A DNA stretch of 64,000 nucleotides from Prostheceraeus crozeri. Lineage: Eukaryota; Platyhelminthes; Polycladida; Euryleptidae. The DNA lies in contig CAJQUW010012660.1 of assembly GCA_907163375.1 (NCBI GenBank), forward strand, positions 124,001-188,000, written 5' to 3'. Under the pieces are notes generated by a model. That model was not told where the DNA came from. It saw only the letters and a list, made by a program, of their open reading frames with translations, and ran no database searches. Made by a program: the position numbers and the translations under genes. Below, in pieces: positions 21,801-30,809 of this stretch (position 1 is its first letter; each line of letters starts with the position of its first letter).

Positions 21801-22918
21801 TGGGTGTTGATGGTTTTGGGATGAGAAAAGTCATTTTTCGACATGAAGGAGGTCTCGGATGGGAAAACGGAGTGCAAGTTCGGACGTTTTGGCCAATGTT
21901 GGGTCTAGGAACTTCTTTCCAGCTGAATCGGAGAGAAAATATTTTCGTCGACATGCCCCCCCCACCTCCCTCCTGTCAAACTTCCAACTTTGGTGTTAGA
22001 GATCGTAGAAAGTCGTGCAATAGGTCATTTGAAAGCTAAAAGTGACAAAAATGCAGTGGAAAGCTCAGTTTGGTCCTATTTTCGTGGGTTTAGGGAGGAA
22101 AATGGCAGGAAAACGTCACAGTTGGAAAAGGGTGGGTGTTGATGGTTTTGGGATGAGAAAAGTCATTTTTCGACATGAAGGAGGTCTCGGATGGGAAAAC
22201 GGAGTGCAAGTTCGGACGTTTTGGCCAATTTTGGGTCTAGGAACTTCTTTCCAGCTCAATCGGAGAGAAAAAATTTTCGTCGACCTGCCCCCCCCCCGCC
22301 TCCCTCCTGTCAAACTTCCAACTTTGGTGTTAGAGATCGTAGAAAGTCGTGCAATAGGTCATTTGAAAGCTAAAAGTGACAAAAATGCAGTGGAAAGCTC
22401 AGTTGGTCCTATTTTCGTGGGTTTAGGGAGGAAAATGGCAGGAAAACGTCACAGTTGGAAAAGGGTAGGTGTTGATGGTTTTGGGATGAGAAAAGTCATT
22501 TTTCGACATGAAGGAGGTCTCGGATGAGAAAACGGAGTGCAAGTTCGGACGTTTTGGCCAATGTTGGGTCTAGGAACTTCTTTCCAGCTGAATCGGAGAG
22601 AAAAAATTTTCGTCGACCTGCCCCCCACCTACCTCCTGTCAAACTTCCAACTTTGGTGTTAGAGATAGTAGAAAGTCGTGCAATAGCTGATTTGAAACGT
22701 AAAAGTGAGAAAAATGCAGTGGAAAGCTCAGTTTGGTCCTATTTTCGTGGGTTTAGGGAGGAAAATGGCAGGAAAACGTCATAGTTGGAAAAGGGTAGGT
22801 GTTGATGGTTTCGGGATGAGAAAAGTCATTTTTCGACATGAAGGAGGTCTCGGATGGGAAAACGGAGTGCAAATTCGGACGTTTTGGCCAATGTTGGGTC
22901 TAGGAACTTCTTTGCAGC
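15740..22918 (+). repeat. satellite array, ~332-bp unit, about 21 copies
   Basis: The marker 'ctaggaacttctttccagct' recurs at about 16,198, 16,532, 16,863, 17,193, 17,525 and so on to about 22,900, spaced 330-335 bases, with two longer units (near 19,310 and 21,660) carrying extra 'gaaatattgc' material at the same site. Each unit has a C-run of 5 to 13. Copies are highly similar. The many open frames inside (starting MTKMQWKAQFGPIF or MGKRSA) recur once per unit and rotate in phase because 332 is not a multiple of three, so they are not genes. Confidence 0.95.
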
Positions 22919-23372
22919 GAAATCGCTTGTTTTTGTCACTATCAAATTTACCAGCTTCATCTTTACACCAACCTATAACAGTCATGAGACTCTTTTGTGC
23001 TTGTGGCTGGAACTGCATGACTGTTGAAAATTAACCGAGATAGGGATAACTGTGTTGACTACCTTCAACCTGAGTTTCACCAATGGTCAATGATGCATCC
23101 TTGAAGAGCGTTGCTATTGCCAAGTTATTCACGGCTACTTTGTCGTTGTCGTCAAGGTTTGTGCCGTCCTTATTTACTATCTTAAACTTAACATGTAGAT
23201 TGATGTCATTTACATCGATGTACTCAGCATCATTTCCTGGTATTAAAAACTCAATGACACTACCAGAATCGATACTTGTCTGTGGATAACGAATGGATAC
23301 ATAATTTCTAATGATATCCGTCTGTATAGCTGTTCTATCAAATAAGCAAAGGGATGAGGTTTTACATTCCAT
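22919..23372 (-). pseudogene. Polinton B major capsid protein remnant (F54H12.2-like)
   Basis: Begins MECKTSSLCLFDRTAIQTDI and continues with VIEFLIPGNDAEYIDVNDIN and DASLTIGETQVEGSQHSYPY, matching the start of the metazoan Polinton capsid annotated as 'F54H12.2-like'. Capsid-like sequence (AQKSLMTVIGW, DEAGKFDSDKNK) continues to about 22,920, where it abuts the satellite array. The rest of the capsid gene is absent. Fossil. Confidence 0.8.
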
Positions 23373-23374
23373 AT

Positions 23375-23662
23375 TTAAAACAGTTCACGTCGTCTGCGTT
23401 TGCTAGGAGGTATACAAGATGCTCTTCGCTCACGTTTGCCTGAAGTAGAGAGTGGATTGATATGACTGATGACAGACCTGATACCAGCCTTACCGACATT
23501 CTTCAAACGCTGTATTCCATGACGCTTTAGCGATTCACGAATCGGCAATCTTCCTGAAAGCGCATCACTTGCTACATCTGCTGCTAATCCTACAGCTTCC
23601 TTTAAAGCTGATTTTCCCACATTTGCGATAGTGGGGAGCATCATGCCTTTGACAGCACCCAA
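23375..23662 (-). CDS. basic core/minor capsid protein of Polinton B
   Basis: 95 residues: MGAVKGMMLPTIANVGKSAL, an Ala-rich amphipathic stretch, then GRLPIRESLKRHGIQRLKNV and a very basic C-terminus (SKRRRRELF). It stops two bases before the capsid start. This 'GxxxKEA..A.DV..G....ES...R' protein is typically found just upstream of the Polinton capsid and is presumed to be a pVI/pX-like or DNA-binding structural protein. Confidence 0.6.
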   Translation of the reverse strand: MGAVKGMMLPTIANVGKSALKEAVGLAADVASDALSGRLPIRESLKRHGIQRLKNVGKAGIRSVISHINPLSTSGKRERRASCIPPSKRRRRELF

Positions 23663-23805
23663 TAGACTACCCCTTTTCGACGTCTCGATCCAGCATCAAC
23701 TGGAAAGCCAGCTCCATGACTAGCATAGGAGGGGGGCAGAATAAAACGTAGCAGTTTGATCCATAGGTATTTGTTTATTTATGTTTACACAATTCATTAC
23801 TTTGC

Positions 23806-24873
23806 TTAGGATAGTTGACTAACACGATAAAGGTCAGAATGACGAATCCAACTGTTCATTGAATTTGGATAGCTAGCCCATTTCAACAGGCTCCACTTTT
23901 CCCCTTGTCGCATTTGGTGACGAAGTATCTTTTCAACCATGTAGTCATCATCTTCTTTGGTGATGGGCGTTATCTCATGACGATAAAAACTCCCTTCAAT
24001 CTCTTCACCATGATAATCACGAAGCTTGTAGGTAGTCGGCTTGAATTTCTTGTTAACCTCAGAGACAGTAAATATTTCTTCCGTCCAATTGGGAAGATAT
24101 CCTTTCGCAAACACGCTTTTCATCTTGGAAATGCGAACTTTGTCACCAACCTGAATGTCACGTTTACCTTGTGATGGTTGCTTGCGTTTAGCATTGATTT
24201 TACGGATTGTATCCACCATGTCTGGAGTTATGTCAGCAGGTTTGTGACCAATCATACGATGAACAGAATGATTGTAAGTGTGTACAGTATCTTGTAATGC
24301 ATCTGTCCATTTTTGTGTTACTTTTGCAGTGAAATAGCGCCATAGGCAAGTTTTCAGTGTACGATTAAAGCGTTCGACCACTGCAGCCTTGTATGCATTT
24401 TTCACACTAAACAGCTCAATGTTGTGTTCGCGAAATAAAGCACGAAGTTGTCTGTTTTCAAACTCATTCCCTTGATCAGTCTGAATACGTGTGGGAATGC
24501 GTCCTTCACTGAAAATCTTTTGGAAAGCCTCGGCCACTTCTTCACCACGCTTTGTCTTGAGTGGTTGAACCCAAGCATAACGACAAAATAAGTCAATAAC
24601 AGTTAGGAGAAAGCGATAGCCTTCATTCTTTTTAGCTAATAAAGAAACATCAGCCAAATCTGCTTGCCATTGTTCATCAATATCATGAACGATATAAGAA
24701 CGGGTAGGATAACGTTTTCGAGCTTGTGTGTGCAATGTATACACAGGTTGAGCTTTTAACCATCTCTTCACTTGTTTCTGTGAATAACCACTTGCTTGTA
24801 ACAACTTTTTCACTGAAGCATAACCTGCATAATGCTTTGGGTTATAGTAAATTGATTTCAGATGTTCATCCAT
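23806..24873 (-). CDS. Polinton B integrase with chromodomain
   Basis: 355 residues, apparently whole. An N-terminal zinc-like/HTH portion (LKSIYYNPKHYAGYASVKKL) precedes the rve core, with catalytic acids in QWQADLADVS, IQTDQGNEFENRQ and AAVVERFNRTLK. Then comes an SH3-like segment (QVGDKVRISKMKSVFAKGYL) and a C-terminal chromodomain (DDYMVEKILRHQMRQGEKWS, LLKWASYPNSMNSWI). It inserts element DNA; the chromodomain probably targets chromatin. Start is four bases after the preceding small frame. Confidence 0.95.
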   Translation of the reverse strand: MDEHLKSIYYNPKHYAGYASVKKLLQASGYSQKQVKRWLKAQPVYTLHTQARKRYPTRSYIVHDIDEQWQADLADVSLLAKKNEGYRFLLTVIDLFCRYAWVQPLKTKRGEEVAEAFQKIFSEGRIPTRIQTDQGNEFENRQLRALFREHNIELFSVKNAYKAAVVERFNRTLKTCLWRYFTAKVTQKWTDALQDTVHTYNHSVHRMIGHKPADITPDMVDTIRKINAKRKQPSQGKRDIQVGDKVRISKMKSVFAKGYLPNWTEEIFTVSEVNKKFKPTTYKLRDYHGEEIEGSFYRHEITPITKEDDDYMVEKILRHQMRQGEKWSLLKWASYPNSMNSWIRHSDLYRVSQLS

Positions 24874-24876
24874 CGT

Positions 24877-25074
24877 CTAATAAGAGGGATCGTTTATTTG
24901 CCTCAAAGTATCAGTCTTTTTCTCCGTTAGGGTTTGCGTTTGTGTTTGAGTCCTGCTTTTGCTACTTTTTTGAGCCGTCTTGTATGAATCACTTTTACAA
25001 CATGTACTTAAGCAGTTCAATGACACATGAATGTTTGGCAGCTCTGAACATGGGATGCAACATAGCTTCTTCAT
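24877..25074 (-). CDS. small Cys-rich basic protein, 65 residues
   Basis: MKKLCCIPCSELPNIHVSLN with several Cys, then a Ser/Lys/Thr/Gln-rich tail. Its ATG shares one base with the stop of the upstream gene (TAATG) and it ends four bases before the integrase. This packing argues it is a genuine Polinton gene. No family recognised; the CxxC pairs could bind metal. Confidence 0.5.
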   Translation of the reverse strand: MKKLCCIPCSELPNIHVSLNCLSTCCKSDSYKTAQKSSKSRTQTQTQTLTEKKTDTLRQINDPSY

Positions 25075-25718
25075 TAAAAGTCTGTGATAAAATCAAATGA
25101 TGGATAACGTGTTGAAGGTTTTGGTATACTCTTCGGCAACTTCTCGGATGTTTTCAAAGTTTGCTTGATTCTCTTTTTAGGTCTCTCTACACTTTGAAAC
25201 TTTCTCTTCCTAGGTGTAGAATCATTTTCCATTTCCTGTAAGGTATCACGACCAAGAATTGCTTTTGGAACATTGAATTTCTTCATACTTTTTAAAAAGA
25301 ACTCCCATCCTGTGGGTGTAAAGTGACGACGACGATCACGAACAGCATGATTAATTAAATCTTCCACTCTTGAGTCCCTAATAACTGCACCATCATCACC
25401 TACCACTTCACCTCGTTGTGTGATTTTCAAGTTGGGTTCGAGACTTCGATATAAGCTCAGTGCGCGATTGCGATAGGGTTTGGGTGAACCAAGCGAAAGA
25501 TCATTGCGAATTTTTTCTTTCAATTGTTTCATTTCTTCTAAGGTAGAACTCTGCTTTATCAAACGATCATATGGATTTTTACTTTGTACAGCTTCTTGTT
25601 CATATTGCTGATTAAGTTGTGACATTTGATTTGCCCAAGGTTGATGAACACTCTGCATTGTAGTCAGATGTATATATTCTTCTTGTGGAATAGCAATCAT
25701 GCGTTGAAAACCACTCAT
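25074..25718 (-). CDS. conserved Polinton/adintovirus protein of unknown function
   Basis: 214 residues: MSGFQRMIAIPQEEYIHLTT, helical KNPYDRLIKQSSTLEEMKQL, RNRALSLYRSLEPNLKITQR, SRVEDLINHAVRDRRRHFTP followed by TGWEFFLKSM, and a basic tail. The 'IP.eEY..L', 'RnralslY..lep' and 'DLI.hAvRdrR...tPtGw..F' blocks are familiar from Polinton-linked hypothetical proteins. Its ATG overlaps the ATPase stop (ATGA). Function unknown, probably structural or nucleic-acid related. Confidence 0.6.
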   Translation of the reverse strand: MSGFQRMIAIPQEEYIHLTTMQSVHQPWANQMSQLNQQYEQEAVQSKNPYDRLIKQSSTLEEMKQLKEKIRNDLSLGSPKPYRNRALSLYRSLEPNLKITQRGEVVGDDGAVIRDSRVEDLINHAVRDRRRHFTPTGWEFFLKSMKKFNVPKAILGRDTLQEMENDSTPRKRKFQSVERPKKRIKQTLKTSEKLPKSIPKPSTRYPSFDFITDF

Positions 25719-26335
25719 AACAATTTATATATGATCATGGGTTTCTCAAAGAGATGACTGCGTAAGCGAAAATCCTCAGGACACTCCTGGGTAAAGTCCA
25801 AAAATAAATAATTATAGGGTTTTTCCGTAGGAGCCTCAAATACTTCAATCAATGCTTTTGACTTGCGAGGAAGAACTTGTCGAGATGGGAATTCAACTTG
25901 ACTTTTATCGCGAGGATTTTTAAAGATGATATAGTAATGCGTGTTTAGACTTCGAGTCCGTGCTTCCTTTCCACTTGGAAAAAGATTTTGCATAATAAAA
26001 ATGATAAAGCATGGTTTGTGATGAGCAGCCTTGGTAAACATGGCAGTTACTTATTGTGAGTTCTTACTCTCATTAAGTAAATCATCAAGAATGATAATAT
26101 CATAGGGTTGAATATCAGCAGTGCTGATAATCCCCGGTTGAACCAAGTAACCTTTACCAACCAATTCACGATGCAACTTATGTTGATAAATTCCATAGCA
26201 CCAAACAACGCGATTCGGTATGCAGTCAAAAATCTCATTGCGTCGCTCCAACAATTGCAGTGTTAAATGTGTCTTCCCACTATGAGAGGGTCCTACGATA
26301 CACATAGTGCGATTACAGCGTAAACGGAAATCCAT
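25715..26335 (-). pseudogene. FtsK/HerA-type genome packaging ATPase of Polinton B
   Basis: The N-terminal piece (26,051-26,335) has Walker A CIVGPSHSGKTHLTLQLLER and Walker B-like PYDIIILDDLLNES. The C-terminal piece (25,715-26,041) has IIFIMQNLFPSGKEARTRSL, NTHYYIIFKNPRDKSQVEFP and KPYNYLFLDFTQECPEDFRL, as in the Polinton A32-like ATPase. The enzyme would pump DNA into capsids. Broken, about one break. Confidence 0.9.
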
Positions 26336-26374
26336 GTTGATTTTGATGAAAAGTCATACCATTTAACTTAGCAT

Positions 26375-26719
26375 CTATCCATTAATGGCTTTATTCGCGA
26401 GAGCACCAGCTAATCCTCCCAAAGCAGGACCGGCAGCTGCCATGATGATAGGTGCTAAAAGTGGTAAGAAGCCACCGCGCTGTGATAATAGTTTGCGCTT
26501 TGTAGGAATTGATGTTTTTGGATTGCTCAAGGTGCGAAGAACTTTACCATGTCTGGCAATTGCATTGGCCTTTTTGCTATTTAATGTCATATAACGCACT
26601 TTTCGTATTTCCGCGCACATTTTACGAATGAAGGCATTGTTTGCCAGCTTCATTGCCTCACACCGATGAGATTTTAATTTAATAAGCGACGAAGAGTGCG
26701 ACAGAATTTTTGTTTGCAT
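26375..26719 (-). CDS. pX-like hydrophobic minor capsid protein of Polinton B
   Basis: 114 residues: a basic helical N-terminal region (KLKSHRCEAMKLANNAFIRK and RHGKVLRTL), then at the C-terminus RGGFLPLLAPIIMAAAGPAL and GGLAGALANKAING. The 'GGFLPLLAPI.aAAGPALGGLAGALA' end is a hallmark of Polinton/adintovirus pX-like proteins and parallels the 8,070-8,432 gene of Polinton A. It precedes the ATPase by 40 bases. Confidence 0.75.
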   Translation of the reverse strand: MQTKILSHSSSLIKLKSHRCEAMKLANNAFIRKMCAEIRKVRYMTLNSKKANAIARHGKVLRTLSNPKTSIPTKRKLLSQRGGFLPLLAPIIMAAAGPALGGLAGALANKAING

Positions 26720-26802
26720 TTGATTGACACTTTTGTCCGTGCGAACGGTGAGATGAACGACGTCTAGCCATTTTTACAGGTAGGTGTTAGAGTGTTCTTT
26801 GC

Positions 26803-27165
26803 TTAAACACGACAGCAGCGTAGAAACATTACCGTCGTGAACGCAGTGAAAGAGAGGAAGACATTGAGTACAGCACTAGTAAAAAGCAATACACTGAGAA
26901 CAACCACAGTACCAGTAGGATAGTCAGAAGCAGATACATGTGTGGGTAGCTGTAATGTATCATTCAGTGAGGTACTATAGTTCAATGGAAGCAGTTCAGC
27001 TGTGTCGTTTGCTGATATGTTATGAGCCAGACATGAACAATCTGTTTGTACGATGATGCTTGTAAAGTTTAATGCCTTTGCATCAATTGTGCTTAAGTGG
27101 AAAAGGCTTCCCATAAGCAACGTGTAGAATACATAACTCCAAGCAAGGTAATGAAAGAAGACCAT
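26803..27165 (-). CDS. candidate membrane glycoprotein of Polinton B
   Basis: 120 residues. A hydrophobic N-terminus (FHYLAWSYVFYTLLMGSLFH) looks like a signal peptide or anchor. The middle has five N-glycosylation sequons (NFTS, NISA, NDTA, NYST, NDTL). A C-terminal transmembrane segment (VVVLSVLLFTSAVLNVFLSF, continuing TAFTTVMF) ends in Cys-Cys. No family recognised. It may be a surface or host-interaction protein; an envelope role is speculation. Confidence 0.5.
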   Translation of the reverse strand: MVFFHYLAWSYVFYTLLMGSLFHLSTIDAKALNFTSIIVQTDCSCLAHNISANDTAELLPLNYSTSLNDTLQLPTHVSASDYPTGTVVVLSVLLFTSAVLNVFLSFTAFTTVMFLRCCRV

Positions 27166-27439
27166 GATGTATCAGTGATGAAAGTGTATTCGTAGACTGA
27201 TTTGGTTTAAAGTTATAAGATACCATATAGTCAACATCTTCACAGCTTGCGTGAATGATGATAGCATTACTCAAACGATGTATCATCTTTCTACAATCAC
27301 TGGATGATAATAGTTTTTCCAACACAAGAATCCACTGCCTTGTATAATCATGTTTTCTCTTTTCAATGAGACGATGATACAGTGGTGTCATGGTCATAGA
27401 TGACTGCTTTAAATTCGACAAGGATTGCATCAAAATCAT
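27083..27439 (-). CDS. hypothetical protein of Polinton B, 118 residues
   Basis: MILMQSLSNLKQSSMTMTPL, then a helical KHDYTRQWILVLEKLLSSSD and CRKMIHRLSNAIIIHASCED segment. Its tail overlaps the membrane protein frame by 83 bases in another phase. The middle looks coding; the overlapping tail may not be real. No homologue recognised. Confidence 0.35.
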   Translation of the reverse strand: MILMQSLSNLKQSSMTMTPLYHRLIEKRKHDYTRQWILVLEKLLSSSDCRKMIHRLSNAIIIHASCEDVDYMVSYNFKPNQSTNTLSSLIHHGLLSLPCLELCILHVAYGKPFPLKHN

Positions 27440-27461
27440 TTATATACATTGACTGTTGAGA

Positions 27462-27987
27462 CTATTTCTTGATCACAGATGGGGCACAACATAGTTTCCA
27501 AAGGTACATAGCACGTAGAACACATGACAAAATGACAGCATGGTAAAAAGAGAAGGGACCGTTCCCTTTTAAAACACTCAACTCAGTTCCGTTCACATAA
27601 TAATTTAAACGTCTCTTCTTCCAATTTCTTTCTGAAGTCATTTTTATTGGTAGAGCTACTTGACAAATCAGTTGCAAATGCCACTTTTTTCTTTTTCACT
27701 CCAGATCGCACCAATTTCTTCCTCTTATTTTCACTGTCATTACATTGCAGCATGGAAAAATCCTCTATCCATCTTCGATCCAAATGATGATTCATAGCAT
27801 GCTCATCTAGATCCATTAGTCTTTCAACTAAAGCGCCAGCTTTAATATTTTCATTTACATTTGTAACACTTTTTATAGCCTTCAACGAATAACCAAGCTC
27901 TCCTGCTACAGACCATGAAGTTGGGAAACGAATGCAACTTTTATCTTCAAATAATTTCAAATTATGGTGAGTGTCAGGAATGGACAC
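27462..27987 (-). pseudogene. UBA-RING protein, IAP-like, carried by Polinton B
   Basis: The first 134 residues contain a UBA-like helical bundle (ELGYSLKAIKSVTNVNENIK, GALVERLMDLDEHA). The adjoining stretch to about 27,470 reads VECFKRERSLLFLPC, CHFVMCSTCYVPL, CPICDQEIVS, a C3HC4-type RING as at the C-terminus of inhibitor-of-apoptosis proteins. No BIR domain is visible. A captured host-type E3 ligase that could block cell death or tag proteins, by analogy with viral IAPs. Broken; a second copy is at 45.6-46.1 kb. Confidence 0.65.
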
Positions 27988-28044
27988 TCAGTTGAATATG
28001 CTTGATATGGCTTGCACACCTTTGACAGTATTGATGACTCTGTA

Positions 28045-28440
28045 ATCTAATACTTTACTTTCACGAACGTGTGTCACGGTGAAACTATTTGACTACACTA
28101 GCTTTGCAAACCATGATACACTTTTTGATGACACTCACGAATAAACTTCGATGATCAAACTTTATTTTCACAAGCGTGCGTCGCGGTAAAACTATTTGAC
28201 TACACTAAGCGTTGCAAACCATGATACACTTTCTGACTAGACTTACGAATAAAACGTCAATGATCAAACTTTACTTTCTCAAACGTGTGTCACGGTATAA
28301 CTATTTGACTACAATAGCGCTCACATTTTATGACATGTGTGTTTCATAAAACGCCATGATTAAACTTTCTAACTATGCATCAACCTGTGTTGCAGCAAAA
28401 CTTTTGTACAACATGATACACTTTCTGACTACACTCACAA
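28045..28440. repeat. ~107-bp tandem repeats in Polinton B subterminal region
   Basis: Three and a half units carrying 'gtgtcacggt', 'aactatttgactacac', 'catgatacactttctgac' and 'aataaa..tcaatgatcaaac', starting near 28,045, 28,152, 28,263 and 28,364. They lie upstream of the leftward gene block, so they may hold its promoter. Confidence 0.75.
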
Positions 28441-28604
28441 GAGCTTGTTCACTAGCGAAGAGAGAAATGAGTGTGTGGTTGCATGTGGTGCAAGGGTGGC
28501 CTCCTGTTTCATCCCTTCATCATTTAGCCTCGGTGATAGAGGCGAGGAGAACGCATGGTTCATTCTCGCATGGTTGGCCAACTGTCGAGAGACAAGTGCA
28601 ATGG

Positions 28605-29230
28605 AGATTTTATGAGGCAACCTGTGGCAGATAGCTAAATGTCGCCCTGGCGGTCAGAGTACAACGTTGAGACGAAAGGCAACCACTTGGAAACATGACG
28701 CAGAGAGGTTTCACAAGGATTACCATTGCCCACGTCCCGTGCAGTACTCATCGCTACGGACTTCACCGCTGTCTCGAAAGAACGCCCACCAACAGGAAGT
28801 ATGACACCAAAAATCTCCGTGACTTGCACCGTCATTGACTTGATAGCCAGACATGAAAACCGGTGGAGATATTTACAAGACGAAGCATCCCAAGTCGTTG
28901 CTTTGATCAGCTTGATAGCAAGCCATGATTTACAAGCGTTTTGCAATGGAGATGTTTAGATGCCACCCATGACAAGATGGCTAAGACTCAACCGATTGGC
29001 GTTTAAAGTGCTACGTTGAGAACTGTGTCAAATGCCCGACATGGGTCGCCCCAGCGGTTTCGGTCTAAAATACGACACACTTCTTTGCCACACTTATCAC
29101 TACGGCATCATCCGCCGTCCAGAAGGAACTCCCTGTCAGTGGAATATTACAGCAAAACTCTCTGTGACTTGCTCGTTTGTATCATGGTAAGACATGAGAA
29201 GACTGGCTCAGACATCATGACAAATCCTTT
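28605..29230. repeat. diverged ~345-bp tandem duplicate
   Basis: Matching landmarks recur about 345 bases apart: 'acgttgaga' at ~28,665 and ~29,012, 'ctccgtgacttgc'/'ctctgtgacttgc' at ~28,815 and ~29,157, and 'gacatgaaaa'/'gacatgagaa'. Non-coding subterminal DNA of Polinton B. Confidence 0.55.
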
Positions 29231-29935
29231 CGTTGACTTCGGCAGGGTCGAAAACCCAGAAAACCTCCAAATCTAGTGAATTCAAATTTTTCAATTTTTT
29301 AGCACTACTTATGAAATTTTATAAGACGTTTATCACTTAGGGCAGGTCAATAGCGACCGAACCTTTTTTGAATCAAGTCAAACGGACTTGTAGAAGCAAA
29401 GTTACAAGCCTTTAAAGTTTTGGAGTCTTTTATGGCCTGGAGACGAAGGCCATCTACTTGCGAACCTCTAAGTCTGACGCCTTAGCTGATATCAGCAATG
29501 AAATTTTCTAAGTCGGTCTCTTACAGAAGCCCGGTTTTTCAGATTTCCAATGTTATCATCAGAGCTCCGGAGTTCACCTACCCCAACCCAGTCGGGAGGA
29601 GAACTGATTTCCACAAACAGAGTTTCCAGTTATATAGTTTGCGGTGATCAGCTGATGACGTAATATCCATCATCCAAATCTTTAAACCCGTCTATCTCCG
29701 ATTGACTCGAAACTTACCCTCTAGATGCAGAATGGCACACTGATTCCAAATCTGGTCTCAGTTTTCCCGTTCGAGGCTTGGTTCACCCGCTAGAGCGATT
29801 TTCGTAAAAATTCTAACTGTGTCGTTTTTTCGCCAATGTCCCAAATTTTCAATGGTGTCTCACATCTATACGAAGGTAGATAGGAACAAGACGTGTCTTC
29901 CACTGAATTTTTCTCACTCTCAGGTTTCAAACGAG
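29231..29935. other. non-coding right arm of Polinton B
   Basis: No gene seen. Unique sequence that leads into satellite-related repeats near 29,940. Confidence 0.5.
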
Positions 29936-30449
29936 CTATTGCACGACTTTCTACGATCTCTAAGACTAAAGTTGGAAGATCGTTGCCGAGGGGGGCAGGG
30001 CGACGAAAATTTTTACAGTTTCGAATGACAACCTGAAACCTATCCCAACACTTGTTTTATCACTTTGCTTTCCAATACTTCGTTTTGACTCTACAGCCCA
30101 AAACATCCAACACCTGACTTTTTCAACTCTGATGTTTTCCTGCTATTTTCCTCCCTAAAACCAGTAAAATAGGACCAAACTGAGCTTTCCACTGCATTTT
30201 TCTCACTTTTAGCTTTCAAATGAGCTATTGCACGACTTTCTACGATCTCTAACACCAAAGTTGGAAGTTTGACAGGAAGGGGGGGGCATGTCGACGAAAA
30301 TTTTTCCCAAATCTTAAATGGCGTCTCACATCTAAACGAAGACAGATATGAACAAGCCGTTTCTTTCACTGAATTTGTCTCACTCTTAGCTTTCAAACGA
30401 GATATTGCTCGACTTTCTACGATCTCAAGAACCAAAATTGGAAGCAACG
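29936..30449 (-). repeat. two or three diverged satellite units at the right end of Polinton B
   Basis: Read on the reverse strand, 'gagatcgtagaaagtcg', 'tgcagtggaaagctcagt', 'aaattttcgtcgacatgcc' and C-runs of the 332-bp unit recur, with far more differences between copies than on the left side. These are the same repeat family in low copy, next to the right terminal repeat. Confidence 0.85.
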
Positions 30450-30809
30450 CTCCGATGTCGCTGGAAACATCCTTCCTCACCCAAAATTTCACGTAGATTC
30501 CGAATCTGGCCTCCGTTTTCCCATCCGAGGTCTGCTTCATGCCGAAAAACGACTTTTCTCATCCCAAAGCCATCAACACCCACCCTCTTCCAACTCTGAC
30601 GTTTTCAGAGACTCTACCCCTTGCCTCTCAGGAAAACTCCTCCCTGCCTTCCTTCCTTCCAGAGGGGGGGGGAGGGAAACACTTTCCTCCTCACGGACCC
30701 ATTCCTCCCAGCACATCCTTGGCCATCTCCTTCCTCTCCCCAAAGGGGGGGGCAGGGTCAGCCTGATGACTCATTGCTCCTCATTTTGTGCTTGAATGAT
30801 GGGATTACT
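30450..30809 (-). repeat. right terminal inverted repeat of Polinton B
   Basis: Inverted match to 15,533-15,895 with a few percent differences, ending in the complement of AGTAATCCCATCATTC. Includes the two C-run (here G-run) blocks. Confidence 0.9.

Larger units (their letters stand above)
15533..30809. mobile_element. Polinton B, 15.3 kb, with terminal inverted repeats
   Basis: The ends are 5'-AGTAATCCCATTATTCAAGC at 15,533 and its inverted counterpart ending 30,809. The ~360-bp inverted repeats are roughly 94% identical by eye. Size (15.3 kb), AGT terminus and gene content fit a full Polinton footprint. The 6-bp flanks (gagagc / actaaa) do not match, so no target duplication is seen. Polymerase, protease and most of the capsid gene are absent; a satellite array fills their place. 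The integrase still looks whole, which suggests moderate age. A few further genes are broken (about three or four breaks). Confidence 0.85.

Noticed and set aside
15860-23034. Dozens of open frames of 60-209 residues on both strands (MTKMQWKAQFGPIF-, MGKRSA-, MTGGRW-type)
   Set aside because: They repeat once per 332-bp satellite unit, rotate in phase and end at C-runs; they are by-products of the array, not genes.
28356-29276. Short forward and reverse frames in the right arm of Polinton B
   Set aside because: They lie in tandem-repeat subterminal DNA and show no domain or conservation between repeat units.
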